Virus record (IMG/VR): IMGVR_UViG_3300030430_001288
Span: 1 to 33,725 of that record
DNA: 33,725 bases
Origin: a virus
Direction: 5' to 3' (one strand)
In this document: positions 23,376 through 29,455 of the stretch, piece by piece
Numbering within the stretch: the first letter of the stretch is position 1
Layout of the letters: each line of letters begins with the position of its first letter
Notes under the pieces: generated by a model
Database searches by the model: none
The model's input: the letters and a program-made list of their open reading frames with translations, nothing else
Told to the model about the DNA's origin: nothing
Program-made: the position numbers and the translations under genes

Positions 23376-23397
23376 GGGGGTATAATTATATATCCCC
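23376..23397 (+). other. Hairpin upstream of the third early gene
   Basis: GGGGGTATA-ATTA-TATATCCCC forms a nine-pair stem with one G-T wobble on the plus strand. It lies 26 bases before the next ATG. The TATAAT inside it matches a -10 box, but no -35 is seen at the right distance. A role in mRNA stability or in spacing expression is more likely than termination, because only two T follow. Confidence 0.4.
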
Positions 23398-23423
23398 TTC
23401 AATGTCAGAGAAAGGAACATATC

Positions 23424-24110
23424 ATGACATATCAAATTGAAGAATCAAACAAGACTAAATCAGAGATCGAAGCTGGTAAGCAGTTAGATCAGATCACTAC
23501 TGAACAGCTAGATGCTATTGCTAGAGAGTTCAAACCCAAGTCTACTTACACAGCAGATTGGGAGGGTGAGTTCATCAGACGAGCATTGTCATTTGCTGAG
23601 ATGTTTGAAGATGGCAATGAGGTTATCATCAAAGCCAAACTTCAGGATCAGTTACCTCGTATGTTTGAGAAAATGAGGGACAATGTTATGGAACGTGCAG
23701 AGAAACTGCTTAGAGAACGCAGAGTCTTGGTACGTCAGGACGTTGGCATTGAGATCACTGGCAACATCTTGGAGGATCACGACAAGAAGATTGACCAGAT
23801 GCGTCAACAGTATGCATCACTCAATCATGCATTCAAGCTATTGCTTACACACTTCAGACCTATGATTCAAGGTCAGACTGGTATTGACAATGGCAAGTAC
23901 ACTCAGCTTCATGAGTTTGCCAAGGTGCATCGCATGAAGAAACGTAACGAGAAGATGACACTAGATACTCTAGTCAACACTCGTGAGGTGTATGATGATC
24001 TCCAAGCTGAGAGATCTAAGGTTTATCCTGTCAGTTCACAGCATGAGGAACTGATGATTGATATCTCTAATCAAGAGGGCATCATTGAAATGCCTGAAGA
24101 TCTTGAGTAA
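23424..24110 (+). CDS. Early helical hypothetical protein (228 aa)
   Basis: The frame is open further upstream, but I choose the ATG at 23424 (MTYQIEESNKTKSEIEAGKQ) because an AAAGGAA site lies just before it and the upstream codons cover the hairpin and the previous gene. The protein is mostly helical and charged: KAKLQDQLPRMFEKMRDNVM, then EKLLRERRVLVRQDVGIEIT, and HDKKIDQMRQQYASLNHAFK. It has no Cys cluster, Walker motif or membrane segment. It is well expressed by appearance (good ribosome site) and is the last gene before a strong terminator, so it completes a three-gene early unit. I do not recognise a family. Confidence 0.8.
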   Translation: MTYQIEESNKTKSEIEAGKQLDQITTEQLDAIAREFKPKSTYTADWEGEFIRRALSFAEMFEDGNEVIIKAKLQDQLPRMFEKMRDNVMERAEKLLRERRVLVRQDVGIEITGNILEDHDKKIDQMRQQYASLNHAFKLLLTHFRPMIQGQTGIDNGKYTQLHEFAKVHRMKKRNEKMTLDTLVNTREVYDDLQAERSKVYPVSSQHEELMIDISNQEGIIEMPEDLE

Positions 24111-24120
24111 GTTATCCCCA

Positions 24121-24156
24121 GGGGAGAGGGCTTCGGCTCTCTCTCCATTTTTTTTA
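24121..24156 (+). terminator. Strong rho-independent terminator
   Basis: A GC-rich stem, GGAGAGGGC pairing with GCTCTCTCTCC around a TTCG tetraloop (24123-24146), is followed by A and eight T (24148-24155). This ends the first early unit (22926-24110). It is the clearest terminator in the window. Downstream genes therefore need read-through, antitermination or their own promoter. Confidence 0.92.
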
Positions 24157-24208
24157 TCCGTCTCGTGATTCCCCACCCAGGGTGAGATCGCCTCAGAAAG
24201 GAAACGTT

Positions 24209-24340
24209 ATGAGTAAAGGCATAAAAGGTAGAGGCAAGATTCATAGTACATCTAGATCTTGGGAAAAATCACTAAAGAAAGTGGCTAAGGCAAAGGATCG
24301 TCAGAAAGCCAAGAAGAATATTAAAAGAAATTACAAGTAG
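24209..24340 (+). CDS. Small Lys-rich protein (43 aa)
   Basis: This 43-residue ORF starts MSKGIKGRGKIHSTSRSWEK and ends KAKKNIKRNYK. It is extremely basic. An AAAGGAAA site precedes the ATG by six bases, and its stop is followed nine bases later by the next ATG with its own ribosome site. It probably binds nucleic acid, but there is no motif. It contains an AAAGCCAA copy in frame as Lys-Ala-Lys. Confidence 0.65.
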   Translation: MSKGIKGRGKIHSTSRSWEKSLKKVAKAKDRQKAKKNIKRNYK

Positions 24341-24349
24341 GAGGTTAAA

Positions 24350-24634
24350 ATGTTTTTTTATCTTATAGCTGGTATCGCATCAGCTTGTGCAATTTTATTT
24401 CTACTTGCAAAACTAAATATCAAACGAGTTCTTTGTTTTGATGTTTTCGTAGACATAAGTGCCTCAATCGCATTGATTATCATGTTTGCTGGTACATTTG
24501 CTGGAATGATGGCTGGAATCCTAGGTGGTGCAATCATTTCCATTGTACTATTCATTCTTAAACGCACAATAGGGTACGAAAAGCCAAAACGAGAAGGTTT
24601 CAAGGTTAGATGGGTGAATGTTCCCCCCAAATAA
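24350..24634 (+). CDS. Small membrane protein (94 aa)
   Basis: Residues 2-20 (FFYLIAGIASACAILFLLA) form one membrane helix. Two more likely lie in 33-70 (DISASIALIIMFAGTFAGMM, then AGILGGAIISIVLFIL), with a basic soluble tail (KRTIGYEKPKREGFKVRW). A GTAGGAGG ribosome site stands before the ATG. It is an early gene outside the lysis block, so a superinfection or membrane-remodelling role is possible, but this is inference only. No family is recognised. Confidence 0.75.
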   Translation: MFFYLIAGIASACAILFLLAKLNIKRVLCFDVFVDISASIALIIMFAGTFAGMMAGILGGAIISIVLFILKRTIGYEKPKREGFKVRWVNVPPK

Positions 24635-24637
24635 TCT

Positions 24638-24773
24638 TGGATAAATGATGCAGAGTCTGGCTAGCAAGATGGTGTCTGCAACGGGTGGTGATGTCCCTAA
24701 TCCACTATACTAGTCAAGTCCAGTAGCCTTTGGTAATCGATTTAAACGTGTCGTAAAAGCCAAGGGCTATTGG
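24638..24773 (+). ncRNA. Structured RNA candidate upstream of ssb
   Basis: The 5' half can form a three-way junction: TGGAT (24638-24642) with ATCCA (24700-24704); TGCAGA (24649-24654) with TCTGCA (24675-24680); and GGG (24683-24685) with CCC (24695-24697). The 3' half is a strong hairpin, CCAGTAGCCTTTGG (24720-24733) with CCAAGGGCTATTGG (24760-24773): 14 pairs, of which two are G-T wobbles that pair only in plus-strand RNA. The ssb ATG follows 37 bases later. It may be a leader that controls ssb, or an independent small RNA. It matches no riboswitch class that I can recognise. Confidence 0.5.
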
Positions 24774-24810
24774 CATTATCATTAATCATCTAACGTAAAG
24801 GAGAAATCAG

Positions 24811-25242
24811 ATGAATATTGCACAAATCACAGTATCAGGTAATGTTGGTCAAGCACCAGAGATCAAAGAAGTAAATGGCACAAAGGTTGCCAACTTCTCT
24901 ATTGCTGTCAACGAAAGCTACACAACCAAAGCTGGTGAGAAAAGAGAAAATACTCATTGGTTCAGATGTGAAGCATGGGACGGATCAAATGGCAAAGGTC
25001 TTGTGACTAACGTCATTGAGAAGTATGTCGCAGCTGGCACAACTGTCTTTGTCCAGGGTTTTCCTATGGTAGAATCCTATGAGCAAGATGGTCAGAAAAG
25101 AACTGCCTTCAAGATCAAACTTGCTGGTGTGTCATCAACTTTCAGACTTATCAACTCAAAACCAGTTGACTCTACTGCAACCAAGGGTGATACTAAATCC
25201 CCAAAGGTTGACGAAAAAGTTGACGATGAAATTCCGTTCTAG
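24811..25242 (+). CDS. ssb: Single-stranded DNA-binding protein (143 aa)
   Basis: This is a typical bacterial-type SSB with an OB fold over residues 1 to about 113: MNIAQITVSGNVGQAPEIKE, then VANFSIAVNESYT and HWFRCEAWD, with KYVAAGTTVFVQG. After a Thr/Lys-rich linker the protein ends in the acidic tip DDEIPF, the partner-docking peptide of SSBs. The fold should bind single strands at forks and recombination intermediates, protecting them and loading the phage annealing protein. An AAAGGAGA site lies eight bases before the ATG. The structured leader upstream and the hairpin downstream suggest separate control of this gene. Confidence 0.95.
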   Translation: MNIAQITVSGNVGQAPEIKEVNGTKVANFSIAVNESYTTKAGEKRENTHWFRCEAWDGSNGKGLVTNVIEKYVAAGTTVFVQGFPMVESYEQDGQKRTAFKIKLAGVSSTFRLINSKPVDSTATKGDTKSPKVDEKVDDEIPF

Positions 25243-25271
25243 GACAACTACTGAAACCTAACAATACGGAA

Positions 25272-25312
25272 TAGAAAAGGGCTTCCTTGTATGTTGGATC
25301 AGCCCTTTTCTA
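25272..25312 (+). terminator. Perfect 12-bp hairpin after ssb, possible terminator
   Basis: TAGAAAAGGGCT (25272-25283) and AGCCCTTTTCTA (25301-25312) are perfect complements around a 17-base loop, with a further ATAC/GTAT pairing outside. The T run lies within the 3' arm instead of after it, so termination would be partial at best. Similar arms would form on either strand. It separates ssb from the next group of genes. Confidence 0.5.
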
Positions 25313-25334
25313 CTGTATACTATTGGAGATCAGA

Positions 25335-25580
25335 ATGATATCGCCTCAACATTACGAACAATTTGAAATAGAACCAGTAGAGTTTATAACCCAAAATCGC
25401 CTCAACTATTTACAAGGCAACATCATAAAATATATTCTACGATACAAACAAAAGAATGGTATCGAAGATTTAGAAAAAGCCAAAACATATTTAGAATATT
25501 TAATTAATTTTGAAAAGGAGGGCAGATGTCTAAAGACTGGCAAGAACAGCTTCAAGAAGAAGAAGCCTACGAAGAAGTAG
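25335..25580 (+). CDS. DUF3310-like protein (81 aa)
   Basis: I start it at ATG 25335 (MISPQHYEQFEIEPVEFITQ), six bases after GGAG, not at the upstream TTG. The pattern P-HY-----IEP-EFI--N-L-Y--GN-IKY--RY--K-G-EDL-KA--YLEYLI is diagnostic for the DUF3310 family of small phage and bacterial proteins, often annotated as nucleotide-kinase-like without proof. The visible blocks are QNRLNYLQGNIIKYILRYK and GIEDLEKAKTYLEYLI. The Lys-rich tail overlaps the next gene by 55 bases in another frame. It is probably cytoplasmic with a role in nucleotide metabolism, but its activity is unknown. Confidence 0.88.
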   Translation: MISPQHYEQFEIEPVEFITQNRLNYLQGNIIKYILRYKQKNGIEDLEKAKTYLEYLINFEKEGRCLKTGKNSFKKKKPTKK

Positions 25581-25801
25581 TTGCAAAGCTAACTAAACGT
25601 ACAGCTGATCTTGTTGATGCAAACAATCATATAGGCCATTTACAATGGAAGCTATATGAACGTGATACATTACTTATTGAAACTAATCAGAAACTAAGGG
25701 AGTTGCAAAATGCAATTACTAACAACATCATTGAGAAAACAACTCATCGCAAACCACCATGCAAACAAAAAGGCACAAAACGCAGACAAAGGAGTGATTG
25801 A
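25526..25801 (+). CDS. Coiled-coil hypothetical protein (91 aa)
   Basis: The protein begins MSKDWQEQLQEEEAYEEVVA, with a continuous heptad-like helix (KLTKRTADLVDANNHIGHLQ through YERDTLLIETNQKLRELQNA) and a basic tail (KQKGTKRRQRSD). A GGAGG site precedes the ATG. It overlaps the end of the DUF3310-like gene by 55 bases and the start of the DUF2958-like gene by 92 bases, so the three genes are packed in alternating frames. It may be a structural or adaptor coiled coil. No family is recognised. Confidence 0.7.
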   Translation: MSKDWQEQLQEEEAYEEVVAKLTKRTADLVDANNHIGHLQWKLYERDTLLIETNQKLRELQNAITNNIIEKTTHRKPPCKQKGTKRRQRSD

Positions 25802-26066
25802 CTTTGCTCCTGTCGTTAAGTTTTTCTTTCCTATTGGTGCAGCTACTTGGCTTATCACAGAAATGGACGAAGAAGAAATGATGTTTGGTCTATGTGATCT
25901 TGGTCATGGATTTCCAGAACTTGGTTATGTTCATTTACATGAATTACAAAATACTAAATTTATGAATGGTATGGTGTCAGTAGAGAGAGATAAGCATTGG
26001 AAAGCCAAAGGTACATTACAAGATTATACTAACAAAGCTCAACTACATGGAAGGATCGTAGCCTAA
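25710..26066 (+). CDS. DUF2958-like protein (118 aa)
   Basis: The core KFFFPIGAATWLITEMDEEE, then MFGLCDLGHGFPELGYVHLH, then VSVERDKHWKAKGTLQDY matches the DUF2958 pattern (KFF-P----TWLITE-D----FGLCDLG-G-PELGYV---EL---ERD). Members occur in plasmids, conjugative elements and phages, and I know no proven function. The first 90 bases overlap the previous gene in another frame, and the ATG is preceded by AGGGAG. A start further in is possible, but no other good ATG lies before the conserved part. The stop overlaps the next start (TAATG at 26064). Confidence 0.85.
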   Translation: MQLLTTSLRKQLIANHHANKKAQNADKGVIDFAPVVKFFFPIGAATWLITEMDEEEMMFGLCDLGHGFPELGYVHLHELQNTKFMNGMVSVERDKHWKAKGTLQDYTNKAQLHGRIVA

Positions 26067-26287
26067 TGTGGGAAAAAATCAAAACAATCAAACCAATATC
26101 AAGAAAAGCTAATTGGCTTGGCTGGTTCTGTACAGTCCATATTGCGTCAACAATATTGATACTGTTGGTGCTATTGGGCATCGGAATCAACCCAACTCTT
26201 GTTGTTTCGGTAGTTGCAGCACCTTTATGGCTAGCTGTTGCATTCACATCAAAATACATCACAGATAAAATCATGGAGGATAAATGA
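26066..26287 (+). CDS. Small two-helix membrane protein (73 aa)
   Basis: A basic N-terminus (MWEKIKTIKPISRKANWLGW) leads into a membrane helix, about residues 20-41 (FCTVHIASTILILLVLLGIG), a short turn, and a second helix, about 44-62 (TLVVSVVAAPLWLAVAFTSK), followed by a charged tail. The ATG shares a base with the upstream stop (TAATG). It lies far from the lysis block, so a holin role is less likely. Function is unknown. Confidence 0.7.
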   Translation: MWEKIKTIKPISRKANWLGWFCTVHIASTILILLVLLGIGINPTLVVSVVAAPLWLAVAFTSKYITDKIMEDK

Positions 26288-26640
26288 TGATGACATTGAA
26301 TCTAAAAATAAATGACGATACTTATGTTATAAAAGGCGAAAGGTCAAAGGTTGTTGACTTTATCAGTTACTTTTATGATGATACTTTTTCAATCCATAAA
26401 AAAGAGAAAGAGTATATCTATATCAATGATGAAGATGCTAAGAAACTTTCTCAAGAATCAATCAAAAGGATCAAAACCTTTTGTGAGGATAATAAGATCA
26501 ATGATTTTCAGACCTATGAAACTATGACTCCAATCAAAGTTTCAATGGACGGAAATGAAATAAGGCATCTTACCTCAGTTCAAAAGGACTTTCAGAGTTT
26601 GATTCATGGATTGTTAAACCAAGCCAAAGCAAAGGCTTAA
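26284..26640 (+). CDS. Hypothetical protein before the ParB-like gene (118 aa)
   Basis: The start is one of three consecutive ATG codons (26284, 26287, 26290). The first overlaps the previous stop (ATGA) and lies four bases after GGAGG, while the second or third has better spacing. The protein is charged and mixed alpha/beta: NLKINDDTYVIKGERSKVVD, then KKEKEYIYINDEDAKKLSQE, and a helical C-terminus ending NQAKAKA. It has no motif that I can name. A strong hairpin follows the stop. Confidence 0.7.
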   Translation: MMMTLNLKINDDTYVIKGERSKVVDFISYFYDDTFSIHKKEKEYIYINDEDAKKLSQESIKRIKTFCEDNKINDFQTYETMTPIKVSMDGNEIRHLTSVQKDFQSLIHGLLNQAKAKA

Positions 26641-26646
26641 ATAAAA

Positions 26647-26684
26647 TGGGGGATCAAGGAAACACTACTAAACTAGATCCCCCA
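26647..26684 (-). terminator. GC-rich hairpin before the ParB-like gene
   Basis: TGGGGGATC (26647-26655) and GATCCCCCA (26676-26684) form a perfect nine-pair stem. On the plus strand it is followed by AAAAACATA, without T. On the minus strand the stem is followed by TTTTAT, so it would work better as a terminator for leftward transcription. As plus-strand RNA it may block read-through or protect a 3' end just before the ParB-like gene. Confidence 0.4.
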
Positions 26685-26712
26685 AAAACATACTAGACTA
26701 AAGGAGTGTAAT

Positions 26713-28317
26713 ATGCAAATTGCATTAAATCAACTAAAACCAAATCCTAACAACGTAAGAAAAGTAAAAGGCAATGGTCTTGATTCTCTTATCGCCTCAA
26801 TCAAATCTAGAGATCTACTACACAACCTCGTAGTAAAGAAGAATGGTTCTGGATATATAGTTATTGATGGTAACAGAAGATTCCAAGCTCTTACCAAAAT
26901 ACATGGTAAAGATTCAACTGAAATGATTCCATGTAAAGTCATTGAGGAAAACGAAACAGAAATAGGTGTCATGGCTAATATGCTTCGTGAAGGTATGCAC
27001 CCTCTTGATGAATCAGAAGCTATCAACAAAGTGATGGCAGATGGTGAATATTCTTACGATGAACTTGCAATCAACTGGGGCCAGACCACAAAATGGGTCA
27101 AACAACGTGTTGCTCTTGCTGAATTATCTAAGAAGGTAAAAGCTGCATTCCGTAATAATGAGTTTGGTATCGGCATTGCTCAACTATTTACCAATGTCAA
27201 CAAAGATACCCAGGATAAATTGTATGATGATTGTCTTGGTTACTTTGACTATGATGATCTTCAAAGAAGAATTGGTCAGGTTAGACTCCTGAGATCAGAA
27301 GTAATTATTCCTGAGAAACACAAGTTATTCAAGTCTATTGATTTCGATGGTGATTTGTTTTCTGATGCTCAGTATGTAGCTGACATGAAACAGTATATGC
27401 CTCTTGCAGTACAGTTTATTGAAGAAAAACAAAAGTATTACAAAAGATTATACAAAGAATGTGTAGTCATTGATACTTATCCACAAGAAGTCAAAGGTTT
27501 ACTCAAGAACAAAGATCAAGTCTATGAGCATGAGATCAAAAGCCAAGAGATTGATAGAAAAAGTCTTGATGTAATTATTACTGCAATACCTATCAAAGGT
27601 ATATTTTATGTATACAAATACAGAGATAAGACAGAACTGTCACAAAAAGAACTAGATGCTATTGACAAAGGTGAGATACCAGAACTGGGTCTAGCTGATA
27701 TGTCTAATCCTCAGATAGATATGTCTAATGATATGTTCTATGACTATCTAAGAGGTATGATGTGGGATCAACAGCCAAAGGTTCAAGATTATGTACAATC
27801 AAATGGTATGCATCTTACATCTGCTTTGTTATGCAATGCTATGTTACCAAATTGGTGGCATGAAGAGGGTGATGCAGAATCAACACATATAGATCACTAT
27901 ACAGATATCTTATTCAATTTACATGGAGGAACAGATGGGTACTTTGCTAATATTTACAAAGAAGCTATTACTTATGCTAAAGAGTGGAAATGCAATACTC
28001 TCCAGTATTTTCTCCGTAAAGAACAAAGTGAGCTATCTGCTATATTGTATAAAGCAGTTGTGGGCTGTATGCATCGTACTTATGCGTTCAAAGCACACAA
28101 AGAAATCTTCAAAATCGCAGTTTCTCCAAATTGGTTCAGCCCAACAGAAGAGTGGCTCAACAAATACAAAATAACTCAGCTTCGTCTACTTGCTAAGAAG
28201 CTAGATGTAGATGTATTACCTACTGACAACAAGAAGATGGTAATGCATAGACTTCTTGCAGCATTTAGTGAGGGTGCAGAATTTGATCCTATCAAGTTCT
28301 TAGAAGAAGTTAAGTAA
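26713..28317 (+). CDS. ParB/Srx-fold protein with long C-terminal region (534 aa)
   Basis: The N-terminal 100 residues are a ParB-type domain: LKPNPNNVRK (8-17), IDGNRRFQAL (51-60; the Arg-Arg site where ParB proteins bind CTP), and ANMLREGMHPLDESEAI (88-104), which matches the ENL-R---L-P-E motif in looser form. A helix-turn-helix (DELAINWGQTTKWVKQRVAL) follows at about 116-135. The remaining 350 or so residues are unlike the short dimer domain of chromosomal ParB, which is about 300 aa in total. No ParA is present. The protein may bind DNA sites on the phage and act in replication, regulation or packaging. Long ParB-like proteins of this kind occur on plasmids and in some phages. Confidence 0.85.
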   Translation: MQIALNQLKPNPNNVRKVKGNGLDSLIASIKSRDLLHNLVVKKNGSGYIVIDGNRRFQALTKIHGKDSTEMIPCKVIEENETEIGVMANMLREGMHPLDESEAINKVMADGEYSYDELAINWGQTTKWVKQRVALAELSKKVKAAFRNNEFGIGIAQLFTNVNKDTQDKLYDDCLGYFDYDDLQRRIGQVRLLRSEVIIPEKHKLFKSIDFDGDLFSDAQYVADMKQYMPLAVQFIEEKQKYYKRLYKECVVIDTYPQEVKGLLKNKDQVYEHEIKSQEIDRKSLDVIITAIPIKGIFYVYKYRDKTELSQKELDAIDKGEIPELGLADMSNPQIDMSNDMFYDYLRGMMWDQQPKVQDYVQSNGMHLTSALLCNAMLPNWWHEEGDAESTHIDHYTDILFNLHGGTDGYFANIYKEAITYAKEWKCNTLQYFLRKEQSELSAILYKAVVGCMHRTYAFKAHKEIFKIAVSPNWFSPTEEWLNKYKITQLRLLAKKLDVDVLPTDNKKMVMHRLLAAFSEGAEFDPIKFLEEVK

Positions 28318-28323
28318 ACAGTT

Positions 28324-28421
28324 TGAGGGCAGCCGAAAGGTTACAAGCATTAAAAGGCCAAAGTCGGTTCTGTAAGCTGACATTAAGTTCACTTGAATGA
28401 CAGTTGGTTGCTATGCCCTCA
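28324..28421 (+). ncRNA. Structured element between two convergent genes
   Basis: The outer stem is TGAGGGCA (28324-28331) with TGCCCTCA (28414-28421), whose right arm covers the stop codon of the leftward RuvC-like gene. Inside, AGCC-GAAA-GGTT forms a hairpin with a GNRA tetraloop. Further on, CTGT ... CATT-A-AGT-TC-ACT-TG-AATG-ACAG forms a nested imperfect hairpin (about 28370-28402). There is no T run on either side. It may be a transcription barrier between the converging units, an mRNA 3' protector, or a small RNA of its own. Confidence 0.45.
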
Positions 28422-28910
28422 TACATCTCTACATCTTTCAATTGATTTTCTCAAACCCCAATAGGCAATCAGACTAGCTTCAGCTACTCCATCTTGGCTT
28501 TTTAGTTGCCACAGATGTTTGCCTTGGGGCATTAACTTTGTAGCAAGATCTCTTGATAGATCTTTATCAGAAGAACAGTTCAAGTCTTTTTTCCAGACTC
28601 TTGCTGGTACTTCTGTATAATTATATCCAGTAGCAACAAGCAGTCCTAGGTATGCACCATACCCCATGCCAGTAGCAAATGTGCTTACTAGTCCTTGGTT
28701 TGGCATTGGTTGTTGCTTCTCAATAAATACATGGTCTGGGTTATGGTCATTGAGTATCGTAAGAAGCTGCCATAGATCTAAGAATCTCTTAGTCTTTGTT
28801 TTAGTTTCTAACTTGTATGTTGGTACTTTCTCAGCATAAAGGTCATAGCTTACATTTCTGTAGAATGCTATGCCTCCACTAAGTCCTGGGTCAATTCCAC
28901 ATATTATCAT
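28419..28910 (-). CDS. RuvC-like Holliday junction resolvase (163 aa)
   Basis: I use the ATG at 28910 (MIICGIDPGLSGGIAFYRNV) because GGAGG stands six bases before it. The frame is open a few codons further. The RuvC fold is shown by IDPGLSGG with Asp7, VFIEKQQPMP with Glu64, the central TGMGYGAYLGLL, and SQDGVAEASLIAYWG with Asp140 near the C-terminus. The length fits RuvC (about 170 aa). It should cleave four-way junctions or branched DNA before packaging. It is transcribed leftwards with the XRE gene, whose end it overlaps by 20 bases, against the surrounding early genes. Confidence 0.9.
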   Translation of the reverse strand: MIICGIDPGLSGGIAFYRNVSYDLYAEKVPTYKLETKTKTKRFLDLWQLLTILNDHNPDHVFIEKQQPMPNQGLVSTFATGMGYGAYLGLLVATGYNYTEVPARVWKKDLNCSSDKDLSRDLATKLMPQGKHLWQLKSQDGVAEASLIAYWGLRKSIERCRDV

Positions 28911-29127
28911 TGATCGCCTCCACATTTATTTTACATTTAAGGGCTTCAGCCCAACAATATAAATTAAACGCTGTTGGCTTTCTGTTCCCAGTTTCCCACT
29001 TAGCGACAAGTCCTGTAGCACAACCAATCTTATGGTCTAATTCGTTTTGTGAAATATTAAGTTCATATCTACGATGGGTAAACTGTGCAACTAGATCAGT
29101 TATCCATTGTTCTTCTTTAGTAACCAT
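28891..29127 (-). CDS. XRE-family helix-turn-helix regulator (78 aa)
   Basis: A Cro/CI-type helix-turn-helix fills residues 18 to about 70: RRYELNISQNELDHKIGCAT, then GLVAKWETGNRKPTAFNLYC and WAEAL. The protein has no extra domain, so it is a minimal repressor of Cro size. No ribosome site lies before the ATG at 29127, while a promoter-like sequence ends almost on it, which suggests leaderless translation as in lambda cI from PRM. It could control its own leftward unit, the rightward recombination genes, or the late promoter. No integrase is present to support lysogeny. Confidence 0.88.
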   Translation of the reverse strand: MVTKEEQWITDLVAQFTHRRYELNISQNELDHKIGCATGLVAKWETGNRKPTAFNLYCWAEALKCKINVEAINDNMWN

Positions 29128-29135
29128 GTACGGAA

Positions 29136-29164
29136 GTATTACACAAGAAAGCCAATATGTTCAA
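29136..29164 (-). promoter_or_regulatory. Possible leaderless promoter of the XRE-RuvC island
   Basis: On the minus strand, TTGAAC (plus-strand 29159-29164) is followed after 17 bases by TAATAC (29136-29141), a weak match. Transcription would start two or three bases before the XRE ATG at 29127, which itself lacks a ribosome site. The opposite rightward gene starts at 29186, so regulation of both directions from this 58-base gap is likely. The gap also contains an AAAGCCAA copy at 29148-29155. Confidence 0.3.
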
Positions 29165-29185
29165 TTAAAAAATAAGGAGGTAAAA

Positions 29186-29455
29186 ATGGCACAAATGTTC
29201 AGTCGTAAAGATTTACAATGGTTTGCAAAAGAAATTGCACCTATGATCTATCCACAAGACATGGAAGAGTTTGCAAAGGTTGTAAAAGCCAAATCAAGAA
29301 ACAGTAGATTTGATATGGATCTTTTCATGGAAGTGTGTAAACTTTCTTGGCAAGGTAGAAACAGTCCTCATGCACAAACGGACTGGTTATCAATTGAATT
29401 GAAACAACAATATCAGGAGGGGCGTAGTCATGGTACTAACGAAACAGCAGCTTAA
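29186..29455 (+). CDS. Hypothetical protein before the exonuclease (89 aa)
   Basis: The frame is open far upstream through the XRE gene, but the ATG at 29186 (MAQMFSRKDLQWFAKEIAPM) has AAGGAGG five bases before it and is the only sensible start. The protein is helical and soluble: PQDMEEFAKVVKAKSRNSRF, then LFMEVCKLSWQGRNSPHAQT. It overlaps the exonuclease gene by 26 bases, which suggests coupled translation and perhaps a shared role in recombination. No family is recognised. Confidence 0.75.
   Translation: MAQMFSRKDLQWFAKEIAPMIYPQDMEEFAKVVKAKSRNSRFDMDLFMEVCKLSWQGRNSPHAQTDWLSIELKQQYQEGRSHGTNETAA

Noticed and set aside
23277-23423. Longer start for the 228-residue early protein
   Set aside because: The extension would begin inside the previous gene, cross the hairpin at 23376-23397 and lack a ribosome site, whereas the ATG at 23424 has a good one.
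25287-25334. Upstream start of the DUF3310-like gene
   Set aside because: It begins at a TTG in the loop of the hairpin after ssb. Family similarity begins at ATG 25335, which has a GGAG site.
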